Assembly: GCF_011064615.1 (NCBI RefSeq)
Contig: NZ_JAALJH010000009.1
Coordinates: forward strand, 62,001 to 126,000
Length of the DNA stretch: 64,000 nt
Direction: 5' to 3'
Origin: Aquisphaera insulae
Lineage (GTDB): Bacteria > Planctomycetota > Planctomycetia > Isosphaerales > Isosphaeraceae
In this document: piece after piece, positions 17,419-27,452 of the stretch
Numbering within the stretch: position 1 is the first letter of the stretch
How the letters are laid out: every line of letters starts with the position of its first letter
Made by a program: the position numbers and the translations under genes
Notes under the pieces: model-generated
Seen by the model: only the letters and a program-made list of their open reading frames with translations
Database searches by the model: none
Told to the model about the DNA's origin: nothing

Positions 17419-19035
17419 ATGGGAACCACACCTGGCGGGAACCAATCGACCCTGGATACGCTCGGGGCCATCGAGCATCGCGATCCCGCGAGGGCCTTCG
17501 CGGCCAGGAACTGGGACGCGATCGTGATCGGGGCGGGGCATAACGGCCTGACGTGCGCGGCGTACCTGGCCAGATCCGGCCAGCAGGTGCTGGTGCTCGA
17601 ATCGAGGAATCGGGTGGGGGGGGCCTGCACGATCGACGAGCCCTGGCCGGGCTATCGGGTCTCGCCGTGTGCCTACCTCCTCGGCCTGCTCCACCCGCTC
17701 GTGATCGATGAGCTCAGGCTCCCCGCGTATGGCCTCGACTGGACTCCGGCGACGGCCGGCCTGTTCGTGCCGTTCGAGGACGGCAGCAGCATTCAGCTCT
17801 GGGACGATGACGCCCGTTGTGAGGAGGAGATCAGACGGTTCTCGGCCGTGGACGTGGACGGCTGGAAGGACTTTTCCGCCGCCAAGGCCAGGCTCCGCGA
17901 GGCCGTCAGGCCCGCCGGCTCGGGGGACCTCTGGGTAGGCCCCGCGCCGACGATGGAGGAGCTCGAAGAGCGGATCGGCGGCGATCACGAGGCCCGCCAC
18001 ATCCTCTTCGAATGGTCCATGGTGGAGTGCGTCGAGCACTACTTCCAGGATGAGCGCCTCCAGATGGCCTACCTGGGCCAGGGGGTCATCGGGACGAACG
18101 CCAGCCCCCATGATCGCGGCACCGCGTCGATCCACTTCCATCATCAATCGGGGAGGCTCGGCGGCACTCCCGGGATGTGGGGTTATGTGAAGGGAGGGAT
18201 GGGCATGGTCTCGTTCCTCCTCTGCGACATCGCCAGGGATCTGGGCGTGACCGTCGCGACCGGCGTCCCGGTCGCGCGAATCGTGCCGGGAGAGGGAGTC
18301 GAGCTGGCGGGAGGCGAGCGTATCCGGGCTCGCCACGTGATCTCCAACGCGGACCCGCGTGCCACGGCGGGCCTGCTCGGCCCCGCCGCGGACCCGGGCT
18401 GGGTCAGCCGCGTGCAGTCCATCCCGCAGAAGGGCTGCACGGTGAAGTTCAACGTGGCCATGCGGCAACTCCCCAGCTTCAGGGCCCGCCCGGGGACGTC
18501 GATGCCACACCATCAGGGGCAGATCAACACCCCTCTCACCAAGCAGGAATGGGCCGACACGTTCTCCGAGGCACGCGCGGGGAGGCTCCCGGGCCGACTC
18601 TGGACCGAGCTCTACTTCCAGACCGTCCACGATCCCTCGGTCGCCCCGGCGGGCGTCCACACGATGAGCGTCTTCGGCCAGTACGTCCCGAACGAATTCT
18701 CGGCCGGGGATTGGGACTCCCGACGCGACGAGGTCCGCGACGTCGCCATCGGCTCGATTGCCCGCTTCTGCGAGGGTTTCCCCGAGTCGGTGATCCAGGT
18801 TCAGGTGCTCGGCCCGCCGGACATCGAGGAGTCGGTGGGCCTGACCGGCGGGCAGATCTTCCAGGGGGAATGCCTGCCCGAATTCATGTGGGAGCGCCGG
18901 CTCACCCCCCGGACGCCGATGCCCGGAGTCTTCCTCTGCGGGGCGTGCACCCACCCCGGTGGCAGCGTGATCGGCATCAACGGCCGGAACGCGGCCATGG
19001 AAGTCCTCGGCCAGAACCGCAGGCCGGGGCGATGA
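17419..19035 (+). CDS. Phytoene-dehydrogenase-like FAD/NAD(P)-dependent oxidoreductase
   Basis: This 538-residue flavoprotein begins with a Rossmann dinucleotide site, DAIVIGAGHNGLTCAAYLARSG, followed by the flavin-contacting VLVLESRNRVGGAC. The C-terminal FAD motif is PGVFLCGACTHPGGSVIGINGRNAAMEV. The arrangement matches the CrtI/PYROXD2-like group of amine oxidase-fold enzymes rather than true carotenoid desaturases, and no crt gene is nearby. I prefer the ATG at 17419; a GTG at 17341 would add 26 residues without similarity. The substrate cannot be stated. Confidence 0.85.
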   Translation: MGTTPGGNQSTLDTLGAIEHRDPARAFAARNWDAIVIGAGHNGLTCAAYLARSGQQVLVLESRNRVGGACTIDEPWPGYRVSPCAYLLGLLHPLVIDELRLPAYGLDWTPATAGLFVPFEDGSSIQLWDDDARCEEEIRRFSAVDVDGWKDFSAAKARLREAVRPAGSGDLWVGPAPTMEELEERIGGDHEARHILFEWSMVECVEHYFQDERLQMAYLGQGVIGTNASPHDRGTASIHFHHQSGRLGGTPGMWGYVKGGMGMVSFLLCDIARDLGVTVATGVPVARIVPGEGVELAGGERIRARHVISNADPRATAGLLGPAADPGWVSRVQSIPQKGCTVKFNVAMRQLPSFRARPGTSMPHHQGQINTPLTKQEWADTFSEARAGRLPGRLWTELYFQTVHDPSVAPAGVHTMSVFGQYVPNEFSAGDWDSRRDEVRDVAIGSIARFCEGFPESVIQVQVLGPPDIEESVGLTGGQIFQGECLPEFMWERRLTPRTPMPGVFLCGACTHPGGSVIGINGRNAAMEVLGQNRRPGR

Positions 19036-19067
19036 CGGCCCTGCACCCGGCGATTCGTATTCGGGGA

Positions 19068-19838
19068 TCAGTGCTGGGGCGAGGCGAGCGGCGGCCTCGG
19101 GGGGCTCCCTTCGGGGAGGCCGGACAGCCATCGAGCCGGCGGCGCCCACCCCTGGTCCTCGAGCCTCAGGTGCTTGTTCAGGTAGAGATTGAGCGAGGTC
19201 GGATAGAAGAAGTCGCACGGATAGGTGGCCGTCGGCCGGGCGGTCTCGCGATCGATGATGCCGGCGTAGGCACAGGATTCCATGACCAGCTCGGAGCAGA
19301 ACCACTTGGGGCGTTCCCCGATCGGCTGGCCGACGAACCAGGTCTTGATCGGCCCTCGGACCCGCAGCGGCGTCAACTGGCCGAACCATCTTGCCAGGGC
19401 GAACGGCTTGCCCTCCTGGGCCGAGGCGAACTCCGTCAGCCTGGCCGATTGCTCCGCCGTCAGCGGCAGCTTGCGGCGACGGATCCAGACGCGATCCCCG
19501 GCCTTCACATGATTCATCATGTGCTGATACGGGTCCATGACCTCGACCGTCGTCTTGTTGAAGGGCCCCGCCTCGATCAGGCCGAGCCGGCCGTCGGCTC
19601 GTCGGAAGACCAGCCCGGAATGGTGGAAGCCGTTGGCCCCGGCGATCAGGTGGCCCCAGCGGAACCAGAGTCGCTGGTCCGTGGCCAGGAAGATGTCACC
19701 GGGCTGCGGCGTGTACGACTCGAGCGGGCCGCGGATCTCCCAGTCCCGGGAGTACGACGGCTGGCAGAGATACGATCCTGTCTCGGGCACCTGCGTCAGC
19801 ATGGACGCGACCAGGAATCCCAGGATACTCGGGCACAT
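19068..19838 (-). CDS. YiiX-like NlpC/P60-fold cysteine hydrolase
   Basis: The 256-residue protein fits the permuted papain-like YiiX/YebB group. The start of the domain is QPGDIFLATDQRLWFRWGHLI, the putative catalytic His lies in NGFHHSGLVF, an acidic residue in LIEAGP, and the Cys in KWFCSELVMESCAYAG. A short hydrophobic N-terminus (ILGFLVASMLTQV) may export it. Such proteins act on peptidoglycan-type or lipid amide/ester bonds; the substrate here is unknown. It converges with the oxidoreductase gene, 32 bases away. Confidence 0.8.
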   Translation of the reverse strand: MCPSILGFLVASMLTQVPETGSYLCQPSYSRDWEIRGPLESYTPQPGDIFLATDQRLWFRWGHLIAGANGFHHSGLVFRRADGRLGLIEAGPFNKTTVEVMDPYQHMMNHVKAGDRVWIRRRKLPLTAEQSARLTEFASAQEGKPFALARWFGQLTPLRVRGPIKTWFVGQPIGERPKWFCSELVMESCAYAGIIDRETARPTATYPCDFFYPTSLNLYLNKHLRLEDQGWAPPARWLSGLPEGSPPRPPLASPQH

Positions 19839-20009
19839 CCATGAGCCCCAACGGGTGAGGGTGGTGGGTGGGAAGGACGTTCTGGCTCTATCTTCGGACG
19901 CGATCGCAGCGTTCTTGACGTGCCTCCGCGATGCTCGGATCGCGCCGGGGCGGAGGGGCTACGGTCGGACGGATTGTACGGCCTGAAGCGGCCAGGAGGG
20001 CGACCCGCG

Positions 20010-20927
20010 ATGAGACTTCAGCTCCTGGATCTTGATGGTGGCGTGGAGCTTCCGAATGTCGTGGGGACGGATTCGTCCCCCGGGACGGTCATCCCCGCCC
20101 GCGACTGGGGGCCGCGACTTCGGCTCGCCGTCAACTTCGCGGCCTTCGACCGCTTCTCCGGCTGGCTCGACAAGCAAATCCCCGAGGACAACCCCACGGT
20201 CACGGCCTACGGCTCGGGCGACTTCCACCACGTCACGCTGGCGCTCCTGCGGCGAATCCGCGGACCCTTCAATCTGCTCATCCTGGACAAGCATCCGGAC
20301 TGGATGCGCGGCATCCCGTTCCTCCACTGCGGCACCTGGGTCCGCCATGCGCTCCGGCTACCCGGGCTGAACCGCGTCTTTCATTGCGGGGGGGACCTCG
20401 ACTTCGACAATGCCTATCGCCACCTGGCCCCCTGGCGAGACCTCGAAAGCGGCCGGATCGTGGTCCTCCCGGCGCGGCGACGATTCGTCCGCGGCCGATG
20501 GAAACGAATCGAGCACGGCCCGCTCCTCGTCCGCGAGGGGCTCGATCCCGATCAGCTTGCCCTCCGCCTCGATCCCCTTCGAACCGACCTGGCGAGGTTC
20601 CCGCTCTATGTCTCCATCGACAAGGACGTCCTCCGCGCCGAGGACGCGGCGGTGAACTGGGACTCGGGCTACCTCCGAATCGACCAGGCGACGGCCGTCC
20701 TCCGGGCGTTCCTGGACGCGGCCTCCGGTCGACTCGCGGGCGCCGACCTCCTTGGAGATTGGTCGCCCGTCATCCTGGACACGACGTTGAACCGCCTCTG
20801 CGATCGCCTCGACCATCCCAGCCCGCAGCATGATCCCCGGGAGGCCGCACGCCGGAACGAGACGGCCAACCGGGCGTTCCTGGACCTGCTTTCGAGCGCC
20901 TTCGAGCTCGGCTCCAACTCGAGCTGA
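20010..20927 (+). CDS. Arginase/ureohydrolase-fold protein
   Basis: The 305-residue protein starts at 20010, with AGGAGG ten bases upstream. Ureohydrolase-like metal motifs are visible: GSGDFHHVT, LILDKHPDW (D-x-H-x-D type, with Lys inserted) and YVSIDKDVL (S-x-D-x-D). This is the order found in arginase and agmatinase, which use two manganese ions to hydrolyse guanidino compounds. The sequence is divergent and the first motif, which is GGDHS in true arginases, reads GSGDFHH. A deacetylase or another metal hydrolase of the same fold is also possible. It ends 16 bases before the convergent permease gene. Confidence 0.75.
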   Translation: MRLQLLDLDGGVELPNVVGTDSSPGTVIPARDWGPRLRLAVNFAAFDRFSGWLDKQIPEDNPTVTAYGSGDFHHVTLALLRRIRGPFNLLILDKHPDWMRGIPFLHCGTWVRHALRLPGLNRVFHCGGDLDFDNAYRHLAPWRDLESGRIVVLPARRRFVRGRWKRIEHGPLLVREGLDPDQLALRLDPLRTDLARFPLYVSIDKDVLRAEDAAVNWDSGYLRIDQATAVLRAFLDAASGRLAGADLLGDWSPVILDTTLNRLCDRLDHPSPQHDPREAARRNETANRAFLDLLSSAFELGSNSS

Positions 20928-20943
20928 GCCGCGGGTATCCCCG

Positions 20944-22272
20944 TCACCGGGCGCCGATCCGGATCGTCTCCATCGGTGCCAGCCTGGAAGCGTGCCAGGC
21001 GGGGTAGAGGCCACCGAGCCCCGAGAGGATCAGGGACAGGCCCAGCCCCAGGGCGAGGTGAGCCGGCGAGGTCACGAGCCGGAATCCTCCCTCGAGAAAG
21101 GGACCAGCAATCGCAAATCCGGCCGCCGCGAGCGAGCAGCCGATGAGCCCCGCGACCAGCCCCAGGCAGAGGCTCTCCGCGAGGACCAGGGAGAGGACAT
21201 TCCCCCGCGACCAGCCGTTGGCGCGGAGGATCCCGAACTCGGCCAGCCGCTCGCTGGTGCTCATGAGCATCGTGTTCAGGACGCCGATCGACCCCACGGC
21301 CAGGGCCAGGCCGATGAGGATCAGCAGCAGCCGATCGAGCTTCGACAGCATGCGTCCGACGCCCACCCGGAAATCGGCCGTCGTGCGGGCATCCACGCCC
21401 CTGATCATCGCCTTGATCCTCGAGGCCACCTCGGCCGTCCGGGAACGGTCGGCTGGCTCCACGTGGAAACAGGAGACGGTCTCGTCGCCCGTGTTCGTGA
21501 TTCGTCGGGCCGTCGCAATGTCCATGAGGATCGTGCCGTCGAGGATCACGGACCCGGTCTCGTAGATGCCGACGATCGTGAAGTCCTCGCCGGCCATCCG
21601 GAGCGAGTCCGCGACGACCCTGGGGCGTCCGTCCTCGTGAGCGTATTCGCGGGCGATCGTGGAGCTGATCACGACGTTCGTCGTCCCGCGGTCGCGGTCG
21701 TCGAGGAACCTCCCCCCGCGAGCCCCGGGCAGGAGTCGGTCGCGATGGACCTCGTGCCGGAGCCTCGCGTGAGCCGGGATATCAAGCCCTTCGATCTGCA
21801 CGGCCTTGAGCAGGTCGAGGATCGGATGTCGCCAGGCCTGTCCGGAGTCGCGATCGCGACGACGCGGGGCGGTCCGCCGGCCCTCGATGGTCGGCGCGAG
21901 CTTCCAGACCTGGGGTGCCACCACGCGGACGCCCGGGACCCTGCCGAGCTGACCGGCCATCGCCGCGGGGAGTTCGCTGAAGAGGTCCACCGGTGCGTTC
22001 TTGCGGAGGACGAGGATCCCCTGCACCTGCCCGAGCGTGTCGTCGATCAGGCCCCGGAGGCCGTCGGACAGTCCGAGCATGCCGATGGCCCCCAGGATCG
22101 GCACCGAGAGGCCCACGATCGCCAGCAGGGTCCGGGACGGCCGCGACCGGAGATTCCGGGCCGCGAAGCCGGCGATGGCCGCGGCCGCTACGCCGCGTGC
22201 CCGCACGCCGCGTGCGGGGCTCGTCCCCCGAGGGCCCACCTTCGCCGCGGTATCCCCATCCCCGCTTGACAA
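20944..22272 (-). CDS. FtsX/MacB-like ABC transporter permease
   Basis: The 442-residue protein has one N-terminal membrane helix (TLLAIVGLSVPILGAIGML), a periplasmic domain of about 220 residues, and three C-terminal helices, the standard FtsX-family permease topology. The C-terminal motif LYPAWHASRLAPMETIRIG is typical. The start is TTG, supported by GGGAG nine bases upstream. No ABC ATPase or adaptor gene lies beside it. It follows the RND pump gene by 37 bases and may be cotranscribed with it. The transported substrate is unknown. Confidence 0.87.
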   Translation of the reverse strand: MSSGDGDTAAKVGPRGTSPARGVRARGVAAAAIAGFAARNLRSRPSRTLLAIVGLSVPILGAIGMLGLSDGLRGLIDDTLGQVQGILVLRKNAPVDLFSELPAAMAGQLGRVPGVRVVAPQVWKLAPTIEGRRTAPRRRDRDSGQAWRHPILDLLKAVQIEGLDIPAHARLRHEVHRDRLLPGARGGRFLDDRDRGTTNVVISSTIAREYAHEDGRPRVVADSLRMAGEDFTIVGIYETGSVILDGTILMDIATARRITNTGDETVSCFHVEPADRSRTAEVASRIKAMIRGVDARTTADFRVGVGRMLSKLDRLLLILIGLALAVGSIGVLNTMLMSTSERLAEFGILRANGWSRGNVLSLVLAESLCLGLVAGLIGCSLAAAGFAIAGPFLEGGFRLVTSPAHLALGLGLSLILSGLGGLYPAWHASRLAPMETIRIGAR

Positions 22273-22309
22273 GTGCGTTCGCTCCCGAGAGACCTGGGGC
22301 CGGGATGGG

Positions 22310-25300
22310 TCAGTCGACCTGGTCGAGCCGCGAGGGGACGGCCAGGAACTCGTCCGCGTAGTGCGACCCCTCCACCAGTTCGCCCGATCGCCCCACGCCT
22401 CGAGGTGCGGGGAAGAAGCTGTAGAGCACCGGCATCAGGTATCGGGTGAGGAAGAGGGTCACGAGCATCCCACCCACGACGACGATGGCGAGGGGCTTCT
22501 GCGCCTGCGAGCCGATCGAGGTCGCGATGGCCGCGGGGAAGAGCCCCACCGCGGCGGTGAGGGATGTCATGACGACGGGCCGGACGCGCAGCTCCGCCCC
22601 CCGGAGGATCGACTCGCGGACGCCCCGGTCGGCCGATCGCATCTGGTTGAAGTACGAGATCAGGAGCACGCCGTCCTGGACGGCGACGCCGAAGATCGAG
22701 ACGAAGCCGACGGCGGCCGAGATGCTGAAGGGCGTGCCCGTGATCCAGAGGGCCCACACGCTCCCCATCGCCGCCTGGATGACGTTCACCATCACGAGGA
22801 GCGCATCCTTGATGTTGCCGAAGGCGCCGTACAGCAGGACCATGATCAGGCCCACGGAGACGGGGACGATCATCATCAGCCGGGCGTTGGCCCGTTCCAT
22901 CTGGGCGAACTCTCCCGACCAGTCGATCTTGTAGCCTTGCGGCTGCTTCACGCCGGTCGCCGGATCCTCGACCCGCCGCTTGGCCTCGGCGATCGTGGAG
23001 GCGAGGTCCCGGCCGCGGACGCTGAACTTGATGGGGATGTAGCGGCGGTTATTCTCCCGGTAGATGTACGAGGCCCCGGGCCGGTGCGGGGCGATGTTCG
23101 CGAGCTGGGAGAGCGGTATCCGGACGGCCGGCAGCTCGGGACTCGCCCCGGGCACGGTCACGGGGATCCGGCTGATGACCTCCGGATCGTCGCGCATCTC
23201 GAGCGGGAGGCGGAGCACGATGTCGAAGAGCTTCTCCCCCTCGACCATCTGCGAGAAGGCCTTGCCGCCGATGGCGACCTCCACCGCGGTCTCCACGTCG
23301 GCGATGTTCACCCCGTAGCGGGCGCAGGCGTCGCGATCGATGCGGATCTCCAGATTCGGCTGCCCGACGATGTGGAAGAGGCCCGCGTTCTCGATCCCGG
23401 GCACCTTGCGGATGACCTCCAGGACGTCCTTGCCGACCTTCTCGAGCGTCTCCAGGTCGCTGCCGAAGAGCTTCACCGAGTTGGCCCCCTTCACCCCGGA
23501 CAGGGCCTCCTCGACGTTGTCTCGGATGAGCTGGGAGAAGTTGAAGTTGAGACCGGGAAATTCCGCGAACTGCCTCGCGAGCTCGTCCTGGATCTGCTCC
23601 CGGGTGATCGGCCGCCCCCAGCGGTCCTTCCGCCACTCTTCCATCGGCTTGAGGGGGACATTGAACTCGATGTTGAAGAATCCGGTCACGTCGGTGCCGT
23701 CGTCCGGCCGGCCGATCTGCGACATCACCCCGCGGACCTCCGGCGCCGAGGCGATGATCCTCCGCAGCCGCGGGGCGATCCGCGCGGCCTGCTCCAGCGA
23801 CGTGGTCCGGGGCATCACGGCGCGGATCCAGAGGTTCCCCTCCTCGAGCTGCGGCATGAACTCGCCCCCGAGCCTGAGGAGCAGGCTGGCCGTCCAGGCC
23901 AGCAGGCCGATCATCACGAGCACGGTGACGTACCGGTATCGGAGGACCCGGTCCAGGTTCCTCAGATATCGCTGCTTCATGATCCGATCGACGATCGTGT
24001 CCTTCTCTCGCATCGCGTCGTGGAAGAGGAGCGAGCAGAGCACCGGCGCCAGCGTGACCGCCAGGAGCAACGCCCCGCAGATCGCGAAGGCGTAGGTCCG
24101 TGCCATCGGCCCGAAGAGGGCCCCCTCCGGCCCGGTCATCGAGAAAAGGGGGATGAATGCACAAATGATGATCGTCGTCGAGAAGAAGAGGGCGCGCTCG
24201 ATCTCGTGCGAGGCGTCGGCGACCCGGTCCAGGAACGGCCGGGATCGATCCGCCCCCTCGGTGGCGATGTGTCGGTAGATGTTCTCCACGATGATCACGG
24301 AGCTGTCCACGATGATCCCGAAGTCGACCGCCCCGAGCGAGAGCAGGTTCGCCGACTCGCCCGTCAGGTAGAGCAGGGTCACCGAGAAGAGCAAGGCCAG
24401 CGGGATCATCACCGCCACGAGCGCCGCGCTGGTCAGGTGGCCGAGGAAGATGAAGAGCACCGCGATCACCAGGCCCATGCCGAAGAGGAGATTGTGCAGC
24501 ACGTTGTGGGTGGTCACGTGGATCAGGTCGGTCCGGTTGTTGAACAGCCGGACCTTCATGCCTTCGGGCAGGATCTTCTCGTCGTCGATCTGCGCGAGTT
24601 TTTTGAGGACCTCGTCCGCGGTCGGCCGGGACTTCTCATACTTCCGCATCAGGACGATGCCCTCGACCACGTCGTTCTCGTCCGAGCCGGCGACCCCGCG
24701 GTCCTCCGGCGTGGCGCGACCGACCATCCCCAGCCGCGGTTGATGGCTCACCACGACCCTGGCGATGTTGCGGACGAAGATCGGCGTCCCGTCCGCCTGG
24801 TTCGCGATCAGGACCCGGTTGATGTCCTCGAGCTTCTTCGCCTCGAGTTGAAGCGCGGAGCCCGCATGGACCGGATCGAGGGTGTCGATCCCCTCGCCGA
24901 TCAGGCCGAGTGCGCGGACGTTGTGGGCCTGGCTGCCGATCGTCAGGACATTGCCGCCGACGTTGGCGTTCGCCCCCTGGATCGCCTGGCTCACCTGCGA
25001 GAGCGTGACCCCGAACTGCCGCATGAGGCCGGTATCGAGCAGGACCTGGTATTCCTTGACCGTGCCGCCGAAGCCGGTGACGTCGATGACGCCGGGGACC
25101 TGCTTGAGCTGCCTGGTCAGCACCCAGTCCTGCACCGCCTTGAGCTGGTTCAGGTTGTAGGCCGGCCCTTCCAGGACGTAACGGACGATCTCACCCGTGG
25201 GGCTCCACGGCGAGAGCCCGGGGGACACGCCGTCGGGCAGATTGGAGACGAATCCGAGGCGGTTGATGACCTCCTGACGCGCCTCCCAGTAGTCCACCCC

Positions 25301-25597
25301 GTACTCGAAGACGCACTTGATATCGTTCAACCCCGCGAGCGACGTGCTCCTCAGGTATTTCAGGCCGTGCATCCCATTCAGGGCCGTCTCGATCGGGATC
25401 CCGACGAGCCTCTCCATCTCCTCCGGGCTGGCGCCCGGGTTCTGCGAGATGACCTCGACCAGCGGGGGGGTCGGGTCGGGATAGGCCTCGACGTCGAGGT
25501 TGCTCGCCGAGTAGAGCCCCATGGCCACCAACGCGGCCACGCCCAGCAGCACGACCATGCGGTTGTGCAGGCTCCACGAAATCAGATATCGGACCAT
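22310..25597 (-). CDS. RND efflux transporter, heavy-metal (CzcA/CusA-like) group
   Basis: The 1095-residue protein is a full-length RND pump with twelve predicted helices and two large periplasmic loops. The start (MVRYLISWSLHNRMVVLLG, then NLDVEAYPDPTPPLVEV) and the helix-4 motif DFGIIVDSSVIIVENIYR place it in the CzcA/CusA group, which export divalent or monovalent metal ions driven by protons. The Asp of helix 4 is kept. AAGAG lies eight bases before the ATG. Unusually, no membrane-fusion or outer-membrane partner gene is adjacent; upstream is a UDP-glucuronate decarboxylase-like gene and downstream an FtsX permease. Confidence 0.93.
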   Translation of the reverse strand: MVRYLISWSLHNRMVVLLGVAALVAMGLYSASNLDVEAYPDPTPPLVEVISQNPGASPEEMERLVGIPIETALNGMHGLKYLRSTSLAGLNDIKCVFEYGVDYWEARQEVINRLGFVSNLPDGVSPGLSPWSPTGEIVRYVLEGPAYNLNQLKAVQDWVLTRQLKQVPGVIDVTGFGGTVKEYQVLLDTGLMRQFGVTLSQVSQAIQGANANVGGNVLTIGSQAHNVRALGLIGEGIDTLDPVHAGSALQLEAKKLEDINRVLIANQADGTPIFVRNIARVVVSHQPRLGMVGRATPEDRGVAGSDENDVVEGIVLMRKYEKSRPTADEVLKKLAQIDDEKILPEGMKVRLFNNRTDLIHVTTHNVLHNLLFGMGLVIAVLFIFLGHLTSAALVAVMIPLALLFSVTLLYLTGESANLLSLGAVDFGIIVDSSVIIVENIYRHIATEGADRSRPFLDRVADASHEIERALFFSTTIIICAFIPLFSMTGPEGALFGPMARTYAFAICGALLLAVTLAPVLCSLLFHDAMREKDTIVDRIMKQRYLRNLDRVLRYRYVTVLVMIGLLAWTASLLLRLGGEFMPQLEEGNLWIRAVMPRTTSLEQAARIAPRLRRIIASAPEVRGVMSQIGRPDDGTDVTGFFNIEFNVPLKPMEEWRKDRWGRPITREQIQDELARQFAEFPGLNFNFSQLIRDNVEEALSGVKGANSVKLFGSDLETLEKVGKDVLEVIRKVPGIENAGLFHIVGQPNLEIRIDRDACARYGVNIADVETAVEVAIGGKAFSQMVEGEKLFDIVLRLPLEMRDDPEVISRIPVTVPGASPELPAVRIPLSQLANIAPHRPGASYIYRENNRRYIPIKFSVRGRDLASTIAEAKRRVEDPATGVKQPQGYKIDWSGEFAQMERANARLMMIVPVSVGLIMVLLYGAFGNIKDALLVMVNVIQAAMGSVWALWITGTPFSISAAVGFVSIFGVAVQDGVLLISYFNQMRSADRGVRESILRGAELRVRPVVMTSLTAAVGLFPAAIATSIGSQAQKPLAIVVVGGMLVTLFLTRYLMPVLYSFFPAPRGVGRSGELVEGSHYADEFLAVPSRLDQVD

Positions 25598-25687
25598 GTA
25601 AAAAACTCTTTGAACGACCCCGGACGCGTCGGCGACGGTCGCCCCCGATCCGGCGGAGGTGCCCCGGAGCCGCGGCCCGAGCTCGCG

Positions 25688-26620
25688 TCACAGGACGGTG
25701 CGGAAATATTCGAGCGTGCGCCGCAGGCCGTCCGCCCGATCGACCGTCGGATTCCAGCCGAGGAGGGTCTGGGCCTTCGTGATGTCCGGCTTGCGACGCT
25801 TCGGGTCGTCTTCCGGGAGGTCGTGGTAGACGACCGTGCTTTTCGTCCCCTCGACCAGGTCGATGATCTCCCGGGCGAGCTGGGAGACCGTGATCTCCGT
25901 CGGGTTACCGATGTTCACCGGCAGGCTGTAATCCGAGAGCAGCAGCCGGTAGATCCCTTCGACCAGGTCGCTCACGAAGCAGAAGCTGCGGGTCTGCTCG
26001 CCCTTGCCATAGATCGTGATCGGTTCGCCTCGGAGGGCCTGATGCATGAAGTTCGGCAGCACCCGGCCATCGTTGAGCCGCATCCGGGGCCCGTACGTGT
26101 TGAAGATACGGACGATCCGGGTCTTAACCCCGTGGAACCGATGGTAGGCCATCGTGATGGCCTCGGCGAACCGCTTCGCCTCGTCGTAGCAACCCCTCGG
26201 GCCGATCGAATTGACGTGCCCCCAGTAGTCTTCGCGCTGGGGATGAACCTCCGGGTCGCCGTAGATCTCGGACGTACTGGCCAGGAGGAACCGGGCCTCC
26301 TTCGCCTTGGCCAGCCCCAGCGCATTGTGGGTGCCCAGCGAGCCCACCTTCAGGGTCGGGATCGGGTGGGCGAGGTAGTCCGCCGGGCTGGCCGGGCTCG
26401 CGAAATGGAGCACGGCATCCACCGCTCCATCGACCTCCACGGGCTCGGAGATATTGTGCTCCATGAACCGGAACCGCGGATTCGCGGCGAGATGCTCGAT
26501 GTTCCGCAGGCTCCCCGTCAGCAGGTTGTCCACGCAGAGGACCTCGTGGCCCTCGGCGAGGAATCGTTCGCAGAGGTGAGACCCGACAAAGCCCGCGCCG
26601 CCCGTGATCACCGCTCTCAT
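25688..26620 (-). CDS. UDP-glucuronate decarboxylase-like SDR
   Basis: The 310-residue protein is an extended short-chain dehydrogenase. NAD binds at [15 protein letters not shown], and the active site has [15 protein letters not shown] and the YxxxK motif in [12 protein letters not shown]. The overall sequence ([43 protein letters not shown]) is that of UDP-xylose synthase, which turns UDP-glucuronate into UDP-xylose for surface polysaccharide. AGGAG stands six bases before the ATG. It is 90 bases upstream of the RND pump gene, with no evident functional link. Confidence 0.92.
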   Translation of the reverse strand: MRAVITGGAGFVGSHLCERFLAEGHEVLCVDNLLTGSLRNIEHLAANPRFRFMEHNISEPVEVDGAVDAVLHFASPASPADYLAHPIPTLKVGSLGTHNALGLAKAKEARFLLASTSEIYGDPEVHPQREDYWGHVNSIGPRGCYDEAKRFAEAITMAYHRFHGVKTRIVRIFNTYGPRMRLNDGRVLPNFMHQALRGEPITIYGKGEQTRSFCFVSDLVEGIYRLLLSDYSLPVNIGNPTEITVSQLAREIIDLVEGTKSTVVYHDLPEDDPKRRKPDITKAQTLLGWNPTVDRADGLRRTLEYFRTVL

Positions 26621-26837
26621 GTCATGCTCCTGAATCGCCCGGCATCCTTCGAGACGAGTCGACGCTCTCCGTCGTCACGGGCCCGGTTGCCATGATACTG
26701 TCGCGTGCCCGCCGTCGAAACACGAGGTCAGTCGTCGGATCGAGGACGCGTTGGGAGCCGGCATCGCTCGCGGCCGATGCCAGGACTCTCTCCTCGACCG
26801 CCTCCCGAGTCTTCCATCATCGTGCCGGGCCCGAGAG

Positions 26838-27452
26838 TCAGCCCTCCGGCGGGAGCTCTCCGGATCGTCGGCGGCTGCTCCAGCCGGCAACGCGTCGGAC
26901 GATTGCGGCGAGCCTCTCGGGCCAGCTTCGGAGCCTCAGCGCCGGGGTCGGACACTCCGGCTCGGAGGCCGCCAGTTCCTCGATCCACTCGTCGACGTTG
27001 ATCCCGAACGGCCGGTAGACGACCGCCAGGCCGTGTTCCCTGAGCGCCCTGCACATCACGCCCGCCGCCTTCACGTTGTGGGTGTGGATGACGAAGAGCG
27101 TGTCGTGAAATTGCCCCGCGGGCCTCGAGACGATCCAGCGGACCACCTCCATGCCGCAATCGGAGCGTCCTGAATCCACGTACACCTCGCCGCCAAGGTC
27201 GTGATCGAGATGGACCTCATCCCAGGGATCTTCGAGCCGCGAGACGCAGGCCTCGGCGGTGCTCACGGCGACTGCATGCGGGTTGATTTCCAGGAAGCTC
27301 CGCGTCCGCCTCGGATCGTCGTCGAGGAAGAGGAGGCGGGCGGCATGCGGGACGGCATCGCACTCGCGACTGGATTCGGCCGACGTGGGTGAGTTCGGCT
27401 CGGGCCGTGGTGGGGAGTCGATCCCCATGCGAGTCATGCCTTTCCGACTCAC
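26838..27452 (-). CDS. Cyclic-phosphate-processing receiver-domain protein
   Basis: The 204-residue protein has a stand-alone receiver-like domain with an acidic cluster in LLFLDDDPRRTRSFL, a second Asp motif in EVHLDHDLGGE, and the His-containing VIHTHNVKAAG. This pattern fits the cREC group, predicted by others to process cyclic phosphate ends of nucleotides or RNA rather than act in two-component signalling. Its GTG start overlaps the TGA of the preceding gene (GTGA), so translation is probably coupled. The C-terminal 50 residues are Arg-rich and poorly structured. It is the last gene of the thrC-dapB operon. Confidence 0.7.
   Translation of the reverse strand: MSRKGMTRMGIDSPPRPEPNSPTSAESSRECDAVPHAARLLFLDDDPRRTRSFLEINPHAVAVSTAEACVSRLEDPWDEVHLDHDLGGEVYVDSGRSDCGMEVVRWIVSRPAGQFHDTLFVIHTHNVKAAGVMCRALREHGLAVVYRPFGINVDEWIEELAASEPECPTPALRLRSWPERLAAIVRRVAGWSSRRRSGELPPEG

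Noticed and set aside
22001-26695. A very long plus-strand open frame (over 1500 codons) opposite the UXS and RND pump genes
   Set aside because: Its translation is dominated by Asp, Glu, Arg, His and Gly in repetitive low-complexity runs, as expected on the complement of GC-rich genes. The minus-strand genes show clear families.
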